The notes under the pieces: generated by a model | Seen by the model: only the letters and a program-made list of their open reading frames with translations | What the model was told of the DNA's origin: nothing | Databases searched by the model: none | Shown here: positions 1-5,250 of the stretch, piece after piece | Layout of the letters: every line of letters starts with the position of its first letter | How positions within the stretch are numbered: the first letter of the stretch is position 1 | Assembly (NCBI GenBank): GCA_023623095.1 | Contig: JAMNXX010000115.1 | Location: 1-5,250 of the forward strand | DNA from: Bacillota bacterium | GTDB lineage: Bacteria > Bacillota > Clostridia > Peptostreptococcales > Thermotaleaceae | DNA length: 5,250 nt | Direction of reading: 5' to 3' | Made by a program: the position numbers and the translations under genes

Positions 1-267
1 GAGAAAACATCAGAAGATGAGAAAAAAATTGCAAAAAAAGTGGAAAAAGCAAGGGTCTCTATCAAGGCAGTTTTAGGAAAGGCGTTTATCACAGTTGGAG
101 AATTGATGGATTTACAAGTTGGGGATGTGATACAACTGGATACAACTGTTCATAGTCCTGTAAATATATTTGTAGAAGACGAGTTGAAATTTTATGGAAA
201 GCCAGGAAGAACAAAAAAGAAAATGGCTGTACAGATAATGGATCTTGCAGAAGAGAGGGATGAATAA
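1..267 (+). CDS. fliM: Flagellar motor switch protein FliM, C-terminal fragment (5' end outside window)
   Basis: The frame is open from the first base to the TAA at 265-267 and gives the last 88 residues of a protein that starts upstream. What is visible is a SpoA (FliN-like) domain: a segment reading VSIKAVLGKAFITVGELMDL, then VGDVIQLDT, then the FYGKPGR turn and AVQI near the end, which is the usual C-terminus of FliM. FliM proteins are typically about 330 residues, so roughly the last quarter is present. The CheY-P-binding N-terminus and the middle domain are not visible. In the family, FliM sits in the cytoplasmic C-ring, and its SpoA domain pairs with FliN/FliY to form the lower ring. 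The fliY start codon follows the stop by one base, consistent with translational coupling. A FliN or FliY identity is less likely because a full fliY lies immediately downstream and the ending matches FliM. The GTG at 40 is an internal codon, not a start. Confidence 0.93.
   Translation, partial: EKTSEDEKKIAKKVEKARVSIKAVLGKAFITVGELMDLQVGDVIQLDTTVHSPVNIFVEDELKFYGKPGRTKKKMAVQIMDLAEERDE
253..259 (+). promoter_or_regulatory. Ribosome binding site deciding the fliY start
   Basis: GAGAGGG lies inside the last codons of fliM. It is 9 bases before the ATG at 269 but directly abuts the ATG at 260, so it favours 269. The ribosome would load within the fliM 3' end, which suggests coupled translation of the two switch proteins. 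This is inferred from spacing only. Confidence 0.65.
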
Positions 268-268
268 A

Positions 269-1480
269 ATGAGTGATATGCTTTCTCAAGAAGAAATAGA
301 TGTTTTGTTGAAAGGTAGCTCTTATGAAAAAACGGAAGAAAAAATCCAAGAATCAAAAGAGCAGAAAAATGAAAATCATCTAGAAGAAAAAAATTTGAGT
401 GAAGAAGAAAGAGATGCCTTGGGCGAGATTGGGAATATCAGTATGGGCACGGCTGCAACGACACTTTTTACGCTCCTCGGTCAGAAGGTTACGATTACGA
501 CTCCTAAAGTTTCTGTTCTGACAATGAAGGAATTGGGAGAGCAGTATCCGATTCCTTTTGTTGTGATACAAGTCAAATATAAAGAAGGATTAGAGGGGAT
601 CAATCTTCTCGTTCTTAAAGAAGATGATGTAAAAATTATGACAGATCTCATGATGGGCGGAGATGGCCGCAATGTTTCAGGAGAGTTAACAGAATTGCAT
701 TTGAGTGCTATCAGCGAAGCAATGAATCAAATGGTCGGTTCTGCATCGACTTCACTGTCTGAAATGTTCGGCCGAAAGATTGATATTTATCCTCCATCCG
801 CATTTTCGATGAATTTTTCAGAAAGTATTCCGGAATTTGAGTCGCTAAAATCGGATGAAAAAGTAGTAAAGATTGCTTTTAATATGGTTGTTGGAGATGT
901 GATCGTCGATAGTGAAATTATGCAAATTATCCCGATCGATTTTGCAAAAGAGATGGTTGAGAGCCTTCTACAAGATCATATCGTTCAAAGTCCCGCAGAT
1001 GATGATAATAAAAAACATGAAGTTCTGCCTGAATCTCAACCGGTTCAAGCCAAACCACCGGTGCAAGATGATTATCCGAGCCATCAATCTGAAGCGCAAG
1101 CCTCCTATCATGGAGATAAAAGTATTATTCGGGAAAGAGAACAAACAAATGATACTCGAACTGTAAAAGTGGAGCCAGTACAGTTTCAAACTTTTGATGA
1201 AAGCTATTCAGCAGATGAGAGAAGAAATATCGATTTGATTCGGGATGTTCCTTTAGAAATAACTGTAGAATTAGGGAGAACGACAAAAAGAATTAGCGAA
1301 ATTTTAGAATTTACTTCTGGTACGGTTTTAGAATTAGACAAACTAGCAGGTGAATCTTTAGATATATTGGTAAACGGACATTTTATGGCAAAAGGAGAGG
1401 TTGTTATTATCGACGAAAACTATGGGATACGTATTACAGATATTCTCAGCACCAACAAAAAAATGACTAAGTTTAAATAG
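269..1480 (+). CDS. fliY: Flagellar motor switch phosphatase FliY (CheC-like domain plus FliN-type SpoA domain)
   Basis: This 403-residue protein has three parts. Residues 1-16 carry LSQEEIDVLL, the motif that binds CheY-P in FliM and FliY. Residues about 43-235 form a CheC-type phosphatase domain with both active sites complete: D49, E53, N56 with P79, and S146, S149-region E150, N153 with P175/P176. Both fit the family pattern (D/S)xxxExxN followed by P about 23 residues later. Residues 236-320 are a polar linker rich in Q, P, D and E, with PVQ three times. Residues 321-393 are a SpoA/FliN domain (IDLIRDVPLEITVELG through GIRITDIL). In the family, FliY is a C-ring component that dephosphorylates CheY-P at the motor. 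B. subtilis FliY is about 378 residues, so the length is normal. I chose the ATG at 269 because GAGAGGG (253-259) is 9 bases upstream and MSDMLSQEEID is the usual beginning. The in-frame ATG at 260 is too close to that site. cheY follows after 17 bases. Confidence 0.95.
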   Translation: MSDMLSQEEIDVLLKGSSYEKTEEKIQESKEQKNENHLEEKNLSEEERDALGEIGNISMGTAATTLFTLLGQKVTITTPKVSVLTMKELGEQYPIPFVVIQVKYKEGLEGINLLVLKEDDVKIMTDLMMGGDGRNVSGELTELHLSAISEAMNQMVGSASTSLSEMFGRKIDIYPPSAFSMNFSESIPEFESLKSDEKVVKIAFNMVVGDVIVDSEIMQIIPIDFAKEMVESLLQDHIVQSPADDDNKKHEVLPESQPVQAKPPVQDDYPSHQSEAQASYHGDKSIIREREQTNDTRTVKVEPVQFQTFDESYSADERRNIDLIRDVPLEITVELGRTTKRISEILEFTSGTVLELDKLAGESLDILVNGHFMAKGEVVIIDENYGIRITDILSTNKKMTKFK

Positions 1481-1497
1481 AAAGAGGGGAATCAAAT

Positions 1498-1860
1498 ATG
1501 TCAAAAGGAATTTTAATAGTAGATGATGCTGCGTTTATGCGCATGATGTTAAAGGATGTATTAACGAAAAACGGGTTTGAAGTGATTGGAGAAGCCGAAA
1601 ATGGAGCAGTAGCAATTGAGAAATATAAAGAGTTAGAACCCCAGTTGGTTATTATGGATATTACAATGCCGGAAGTAGATGGGATTCAAGCAGTAAGGGA
1701 AATCAAAAAGATAGATCCAAATGCAAAAATTGTCATGTGCTCTGCGATGGGACAACAAGCGATGGTCATTGAATCGATACAGGCTGGTGCATTAGATTTT
1801 ATTGTCAAACCTTTTCAGCCGGAAAGAGTTATAGAAGCGATTAATAAAGTATTGGGTTAG
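1498..1860 (+). CDS. cheY: Chemotaxis response regulator CheY
   Basis: This is a 120-residue single-domain receiver with no output domain. The canonical residues are all present: the acidic pair D9/D10, phosphoacceptor D54 in VIMDITMPEVDG, the switch residue S82 in MCSAMGQQ, and K104 in the FIVKPF motif. The DDAAFMRMMLKDVL start and the MCSAMGQQ segment closely resemble Bacillus-type CheY as I remember it. In the family, CheA phosphorylates the aspartate and CheY-P binds the motor switch; in B. subtilis this promotes counter-clockwise rotation. AGAGGGG (1483-1489) stands 8 bases before the ATG. The gene sits between the switch gene fliY and the export genes, so the signal protein is co-transcribed with the motor parts that bind and dephosphorylate it. 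A non-chemotaxis single-domain regulator is unlikely given this position and sequence. Confidence 0.96.
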   Translation: MSKGILIVDDAAFMRMMLKDVLTKNGFEVIGEAENGAVAIEKYKELEPQLVIMDITMPEVDGIQAVREIKKIDPNAKIVMCSAMGQQAMVIESIQAGALDFIVKPFQPERVIEAINKVLG

Positions 1861-1875
1861 TCAGGAAGTGTTTTT

Positions 1876-2412
1876 ATGATATTCGAAGCAATATTTGCCG
1901 TATCGAAAACGAGTGAACTGAACACATGGAGTGAACTATTGTGGAGATTTATCACTTTTGTGTTCATCTTTATATTTATTATTTTTATCGCATATATAAC
2001 AACAAAATTTATTGGGAAAAAGAGCATGATCTTTACAGCGAGCAAAAATTTAAAAGTGGTAGATAGGATTTCATTGGGATTAGATAAAGCTTTATATATT
2101 ATTCGTCTTGAGGATTATTTTTATCTGATTGCGGTAGGGAAACAAAATATTGAATTCATAGACAAGCTGAGCAAAGATGAGATTGATATTTCATCTGACA
2201 GCACCGGAAATTTTAATTCTTCAACATCCCTCCAACCGAAATTTGATTCTTATTTAAGAAAATATTTTACAAGAAAAAAAGAAGTTCCTGTAGATCATGA
2301 AGCGGAGAAGAAGGAAATGCTTTTATTGCAAAGAAAATTACAGCAATTAAAGGCACAATATCAAGAGTTTACGAAAAGAACAAATAAAAATGATGAGGAC
2401 GAGCAAAAATGA
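1876..2412 (+). CDS. fliO: Flagellar biosynthesis protein FliO (FliZ-type export apparatus accessory protein)
   Basis: This 178-residue protein has one clear membrane segment at about residues 22-43 (IFIFIIFIAY core). Before it are about 20 residues with little positive charge; K44, K48 and K49 follow it, so the bulk of the protein should be cytoplasmic. Residues about 54-97 form a small beta-rich domain, LKVVDRISLGLDKALYIIRL then FYLIAVG and IEFIDKL, which is the FliO pattern. Residues 141-172 are rich in K, E, Q and L and look like a coiled coil. In the family, FliO helps FliP assemble stably into the export gate. Sequence conservation is weak in this family, so position between cheY and fliP carries much of the weight. 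AGGA (1863-1866) is 9 bases before the ATG, and the end overlaps fliP by four bases (ATGA). The B. subtilis counterpart, called FliZ, is about 219 residues with an N-terminal signal region that I do not see here. Confidence 0.86.
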   Translation: MIFEAIFAVSKTSELNTWSELLWRFITFVFIFIFIIFIAYITTKFIGKKSMIFTASKNLKVVDRISLGLDKALYIIRLEDYFYLIAVGKQNIEFIDKLSKDEIDISSDSTGNFNSSTSLQPKFDSYLRKYFTRKKEVPVDHEAEKKEMLLLQRKLQQLKAQYQEFTKRTNKNDEDEQK

Positions 2413-3185
2413 GAAATAAAAAGAGAAGAAAAAAATGGATCTTATTTTTAATTTTCATCTTCTTTTTTTTCATCGCTTCTGCTTCATTTTCCTTTGCACA
2501 GCCTCAAATTCCAATCCCTAAGATTGGATTAACCTTGGAAGAAGCAAATAATCCTCAGGAAGTTGTGTCAACGATTGAAATATTATTTATACTGACAATT
2601 TTAGCATTGGCGCCTTCCATTTTAATCATGATGACATGCTTTACGAGAATTATTATCGTATTGTCTTTTCTGCGGAAAGCCCTTGCTACGCAAACAACGC
2701 CACCCAATCAAGTACTTATTGGATTGGCTTTATTTCTTACTTTTTATATTATGGCTCCGGTGGGTGCTGAAATCAACCAAAATGCGATACAACCTTATTT
2801 ATCGGGAGAAATATCTCAAGAAACGGCTTTAGAGAATGCGATGGATCCAATTCGGAATTTTATGTTTAAATACACAAGAGAAAAAGATCTAGCTTTATTT
2901 TTAGAAATATCGGAAAGTGAAAAACCGGAAAAACTGGAGGATATTCCATCAAAGTCATTGATACCGGCTTTTATTATCAGTGAATTGAAAACAGGATTTC
3001 AAATAGGATTTATCCTTTTTATCCCTTTTATCATTATTGATATGGTGGTTGCTAGTACATTGATGTCTATGGGGATGATGATGCTTCCGCCAGTGATGAT
3101 CTCTTTGCCTTTTAAGATTTTATTGTTTATTATGGTAGATGGTTGGAATTTAATAATCCGTTCTTTAATAACAGGATTCCATTAA
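2409..3185 (+). CDS. fliP: Flagellar type III export gate protein FliP
   Basis: This 258-residue protein begins with a signal peptide: basic residues RNKKRRKK at 2-9, a hydrophobic core at 11-22, and a likely cleavage site after SFA at residue 30. Membrane segments follow at about 57-88, 102-120, 187-218 and 229-252. The first FliP family signature, PAFIISELKTGFQIGF, is at 186-201, and the second region, PFIIIDMVVASTLMSMGMMM, is at 206-225. A polar loop, about 123-185, lies between the two membrane halves. In the family, five FliP subunits with FliR and FliQ form the core of the export gate inside the MS ring. The start ATG overlaps the fliO stop as ATGA, with GAGGA (2395-2399) 9 bases upstream, which indicates translational coupling. 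A T8 run sits in the signal-peptide codons. No key residue appears to be missing. Confidence 0.96.
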   Translation: MRNKKRRKKWILFLIFIFFFFIASASFSFAQPQIPIPKIGLTLEEANNPQEVVSTIEILFILTILALAPSILIMMTCFTRIIIVLSFLRKALATQTTPPNQVLIGLALFLTFYIMAPVGAEINQNAIQPYLSGEISQETALENAMDPIRNFMFKYTREKDLALFLEISESEKPEKLEDIPSKSLIPAFIISELKTGFQIGFILFIPFIIIDMVVASTLMSMGMMMLPPVMISLPFKILLFIMVDGWNLIIRSLITGFH

Positions 3186-3197
3186 GAGGTGTAACGA

Positions 3198-3467
3198 ATG
3201 AGCGAAGGAATGATTGTTGATCTTTTTCAGGAAGCAATGTTAAAGATTATACTTTTATCGGCACCGATGATTTTATTGGCATTGATTGTTGGTTTGGTTA
3301 TAAGCATATTTCAGGCTACGACGCAGATACAGGAACAAACACTTGCTTTTGCTCCAAAAATTTTTGCAGTTTTGATCGCTTTTATTGTTTTTGGACCATG
3401 GCTGTTAACGTCGATTGTTGAATATACTCAAGATTTATTTATAAATCTAAACCTATTTATACAATAG
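3198..3467 (+). CDS. fliQ: Flagellar type III export gate protein FliQ
   Basis: This 89-residue protein has the normal family length and two hydrophobic hairpin helices at about residues 15-38 and 52-75. Between them lies the most conserved part of the family, QATTQIQEQTLAFAPK (39-54). In the family, FliQ packs around the FliP-FliR core as the outer part of the export gate. Its start is supported by AGAGGTG (3185-3191), 6 bases upstream; this site touches the last base of the fliP stop codon, so the two genes are tightly spaced (12 bases). The protein continues with a short amphipathic tail, EYTQDLFINLNLFIQ. A virulence-type III secretion homologue (SctS) is excluded by the purely flagellar neighbourhood. 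Confidence 0.96.
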   Translation: MSEGMIVDLFQEAMLKIILLSAPMILLALIVGLVISIFQATTQIQEQTLAFAPKIFAVLIAFIVFGPWLLTSIVEYTQDLFINLNLFIQ

Positions 3468-3478
3468 AAAGATAGATT

Positions 3479-3493
3479 GGATGGGTCAGTGTG
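3479..3493 (+). promoter_or_regulatory. Ribosome binding site and GTG start of fliR
   Basis: GGATGG (3479-3484) stands 6 bases before GTG (3491-3493). This is the only plausible initiation signal for fliR, because no in-frame ATG, GTG or TTG lies between the upstream stop at 3473-3475 and this codon. All other genes whose start is visible in the window use ATG. Confidence 0.7.
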
Positions 3494-4273
3494 GAGGAAG
3501 TTTTTCGATTAATCGAACATGTTGATATCTTTTTACTTGTTTTTGCAAGGATCTTAGGAATTTTTTTATCTGTCCCTATTTTTAACAATACCAATATTCC
3601 TTCTTACATAAAAATTGGATTTTCATTGATTGTTGCATTGATTCTATTTCCGGTTATTCAAATTCCTTCTGACTTGGTATATCAAAGCATATATGCTTTA
3701 ATTTTTTCTACCATCCAAGAGGTATTATTTGGCATAGCCATTGGCTTTATCTGCTATTTATTTTTCAGCTCTTTGTATTTAGCAGGACATTTAATCGATA
3801 TGGAAATGGGATTTTCTATTATCAATGTAATGAATCCTCAGGATGATACGGAGATTCCTTTGATAGCAAATTTATTTTATATATTGGCTTCTTTGATTTT
3901 TTTAGCGATCAATGCGCATCATGTTTTGATTCAAGCATTAAAATATAGTTTTGAAAAAATTCCTTTGGGATTTTTTCATATAAATCCATTGATGCTCGAT
4001 CAGCTTATTCAAATAATAACATTTACTTTTATAATCGGGTTTAAGATGGCTGCACCGGTAGTGATAACGCTTTTTATGGCGAATATTTTACTAGGAATTT
4101 TAGCGCGTACAATGCCGCAAATGAATGTTTTTATAGTTGGCTTGCCTTTAAAAATTTTATTGGGCCTGATTATTTTATTACTCATATTTCCTCTATATAT
4201 TCCAATTTTTGAAAATTTATTTGATCGGATGTTCGAAGCATTGAATCAATTTTTAAATATTATACTCCGTTAA
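3491..4273 (+). CDS. fliR: Flagellar type III export gate protein FliR
   Basis: This 260-residue protein has the typical length and about six hydrophobic segments (roughly 11-30, 41-58, 67-92, 124-145, 175-200 and 214-238). Family motifs are visible: FARILGIFLSVPIF (18-31), GHLIDMEMGFSIINVMNPQ (99-117) and LGILARTMPQMNVFIVGLPL (201-220). In the family, one FliR completes the helical FliP5-FliR1 export gate. The start is GTG at 3491. Going upstream in frame, the only codons before the TAG at 3473-3475 include no ATG or TTG, and a GGATGG site (3479-3484) is 6 bases before the GTG. The nearby ATG at 3481 is in another frame. The gene is separated by 23 bases from fliQ, the longest gap in the window, and by 12 bases from flhB. 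Confidence 0.95.
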   Translation: MEEVFRLIEHVDIFLLVFARILGIFLSVPIFNNTNIPSYIKIGFSLIVALILFPVIQIPSDLVYQSIYALIFSTIQEVLFGIAIGFICYLFFSSLYLAGHLIDMEMGFSIINVMNPQDDTEIPLIANLFYILASLIFLAINAHHVLIQALKYSFEKIPLGFFHINPLMLDQLIQIITFTFIIGFKMAAPVVITLFMANILLGILARTMPQMNVFIVGLPLKILLGLIILLLIFPLYIPIFENLFDRMFEALNQFLNIILR

Positions 4274-4285
4274 AAGGATGGGCGA

Positions 4286-5250
4286 ATGATGTCTGATTTT
4301 TCAATTCAATTGCAGCTTTTTACAGGAGAGAAAACAGAAAAAGCGACTCCTAAAAGAAGAAAAGAGGCGAGAGAAAAAGGTCAAGTTCGCCAAAGTAGAG
4401 AAATCAACTCGGCTTTTATATTGCTATTTGCTTTTATCGTTTTTAAATTGGCTGGTTCATTTATCTGTAACAATATAAAAATTTTTACAGAACGTATTTT
4501 TACAGAAACCTCAAATCTAGATATATTGTTTACGGTGAAAGGAATTTATCATTTGCTCATTTTGATGATAATGGTAGCGGGGAAAATGGTTGTGCCTATT
4601 TTAGGAACGGTATTTGTTGTCGGATTGGTGTGCAGCTATGCGCAGGTTGGTTTTTTATTTACCACAAAAACGTTGGTTTTCAAACCAAGCAGATTAAATC
4701 CAATCAATGGTTTTAAAAGAATTTTTTCCAAACGCTTTTTGGTGGAACTTGTAAAATCTTTGATAAAGGTTGGAGTAGTTGGGTATGTAACAGTTAGTTA
4801 CCTTGTAAAGCAGTCAAAAAATATCGTCAATGTTTTTGATATGGAATTAGCTCAAATTGCTGTGTATCTGGCGGATACAACGATCAATCTTGTTTTTCGA
4901 GCTGCAATTGTTTTAATTTTGATAGCGGCATTAGACTTCTTTTATCAACATTGGGAATATGAAAAAGAATTGAAAATGTCAAAGCAAGAGATAAAAGAAG
5001 AGTATAAGCAAATGGAAGGAGATCCACAAATTAAATCTAAAATAAAAGAGAAGCAGCGTCAAATTTCTATGAGAAGAATGATGCAAGATGTGCCTAAAGC
5101 AGACGTGATCATTACAAATCCAACGCATTATGCGATCGCGCTTCGATACGATAGCAGAATCGAAGACGCTCCGGTGGTATTAGCAAAAGGAAAGGATCTC
5201 ATCGCTCAAAAAATAAAGGAATTAGCAAGAGATAACCAAATTATGATTGT
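4286..5250 (+). CDS. flhB: Flagellar export switch protein FlhB, 5' part (3' end outside window)
   Basis: The frame runs from 4286 to the window edge without a stop and gives 321 residues; FlhB is usually about 360, so roughly the last 40 are missing. The N-terminus has the conserved GEKTEKATPKRRKEAREKGQ (14-33). Four membrane segments follow at about 42-60, 87-116, 155-175 and 193-219. The linker then contains QEIKEEYKQMEGDPQIKSKI (234-253). The autocleavage motif NPTH is at 278-281, with cleavage expected between N278 and P279, followed by HYAIALRY and by VLAKGKD (298-304). In the family, this cleavage lets FlhB switch export from rod/hook to filament substrates. AAGG (4274-4277) is 8 bases before the ATG at 4286 and 11 before the second ATG at 4289, so I prefer 4286, though either could be used. 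In related operons flhA follows. Confidence 0.96.
   Translation, partial: MMSDFSIQLQLFTGEKTEKATPKRRKEAREKGQVRQSREINSAFILLFAFIVFKLAGSFICNNIKIFTERIFTETSNLDILFTVKGIYHLLILMIMVAGKMVVPILGTVFVVGLVCSYAQVGFLFTTKTLVFKPSRLNPINGFKRIFSKRFLVELVKSLIKVGVVGYVTVSYLVKQSKNIVNVFDMELAQIAVYLADTTINLVFRAAIVLILIAALDFFYQHWEYEKELKMSKQEIKEEYKQMEGDPQIKSKIKEKQRQISMRRMMQDVPKADVIITNPTHYAIALRYDSRIEDAPVVLAKGKDLIAQKIKELARDNQIMI

Noticed and set aside
22..39. Two A7 runs near the start of the window as possible programmed frameshift sites
   Set aside because: The FliM frame continues normally through both runs into its SpoA domain. A7 runs recur throughout this AT-rich window, with no stimulatory structure or alternative product visible.
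260..268. Alternative fliY start at ATG 260, overlapping the fliM stop
   Set aside because: The only ribosome binding site directly abuts this ATG, leaving no spacing. The ATG at 269 has normal spacing and the usual MSD-type FliY beginning.
89..349. Minus-strand open frame of 86 codons across the fliM/fliY junction
   Set aside because: It is a shadow of two well-supported genes on the other strand. It has phenylalanine-rich, composition-driven sequence and no recognisable family.
912..1166. Second + strand open frame of 84 codons inside fliY
   Set aside because: It lies wholly within the fliY frame over the linker region. Its product is rich in K, I and R without any domain pattern, so it is an alternative-frame shadow.
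968..1189. Minus-strand open frame of 73 codons opposite the fliY linker
   Set aside because: It is the antisense shadow of fliY and shows no recognisable protein family.
1857..2045. Minus-strand open frame of 62 codons over the start of fliO
   Set aside because: It is antisense to the fliO membrane segment. Its hydrophobic-looking content is explained by the AT-rich codons on the + strand.
1..5250. A novel defence, mobile or regulatory system hidden in the window
   Set aside because: Almost every base belongs to a recognised flagellar or chemotaxis gene, gaps are 23 bases or less, and no inverted repeats, arrays or foreign-looking segments were seen.

Overview
This window is one stretch of a flagellar/chemotaxis operon. 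All genes lie on the + strand and are packed almost end to end: fliM (3' end only), fliY, cheY, fliO, fliP, fliQ, fliR and flhB (5' part only). It comes from an AT-rich, Gram-positive-type bacterium of the Firmicutes, probably a clostridium-like or bacillus-like lineage. Three things point there: the low GC content with A/T-rich wobble positions, the presence of FliY (a CheC-like phosphatase fused to a FliN-type SpoA domain) instead of a stand-alone FliN, and the order fliM-fliY-cheY-fliO(fliZ)-fliP-fliQ-fliR-flhB, which is that of the Bacillus subtilis fla/che operon as I recall it. Genus and species cannot be read from the window.

Layout: positions 1-267 hold the end of fliM. Positions 269-1480 hold fliY and 1498-1860 hold cheY. 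These three encode the rotor switch and the signal it reads. Positions 1876-2412 (fliO), 2409-3185 (fliP), 3198-3467 (fliQ), 3491-4273 (fliR) and 4286 to the window end (flhB) encode membrane parts of the flagellar type III export apparatus. The longest gap between genes is 23 bases, so there is no intergenic region of any size. I see no internal promoter, terminator, RNA gene, repeat array or mobile element.

How the genes work together: CheY-P binds the switch (FliM and, through its N-terminal motif, FliY) and changes the direction of rotation. The CheC-like part of FliY removes the phosphate at the motor, and the SpoA domains of FliM and FliY build the C-ring. FliP, FliQ and FliR form the export gate in the membrane, FliO helps FliP assemble, and FlhB is the substrate-specificity switch that cleaves itself at its NPTH motif.

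Every gene looks intact where it is visible, with its key residues present. The region is ordinary core flagellar machinery. I found no undescribed system. The points worth a second look are modest: the double-site FliY next to its substrate gene, a short FliO with a coiled-coil tail, a T8 run in the fliP signal-peptide codons, and a GTG start for fliR.
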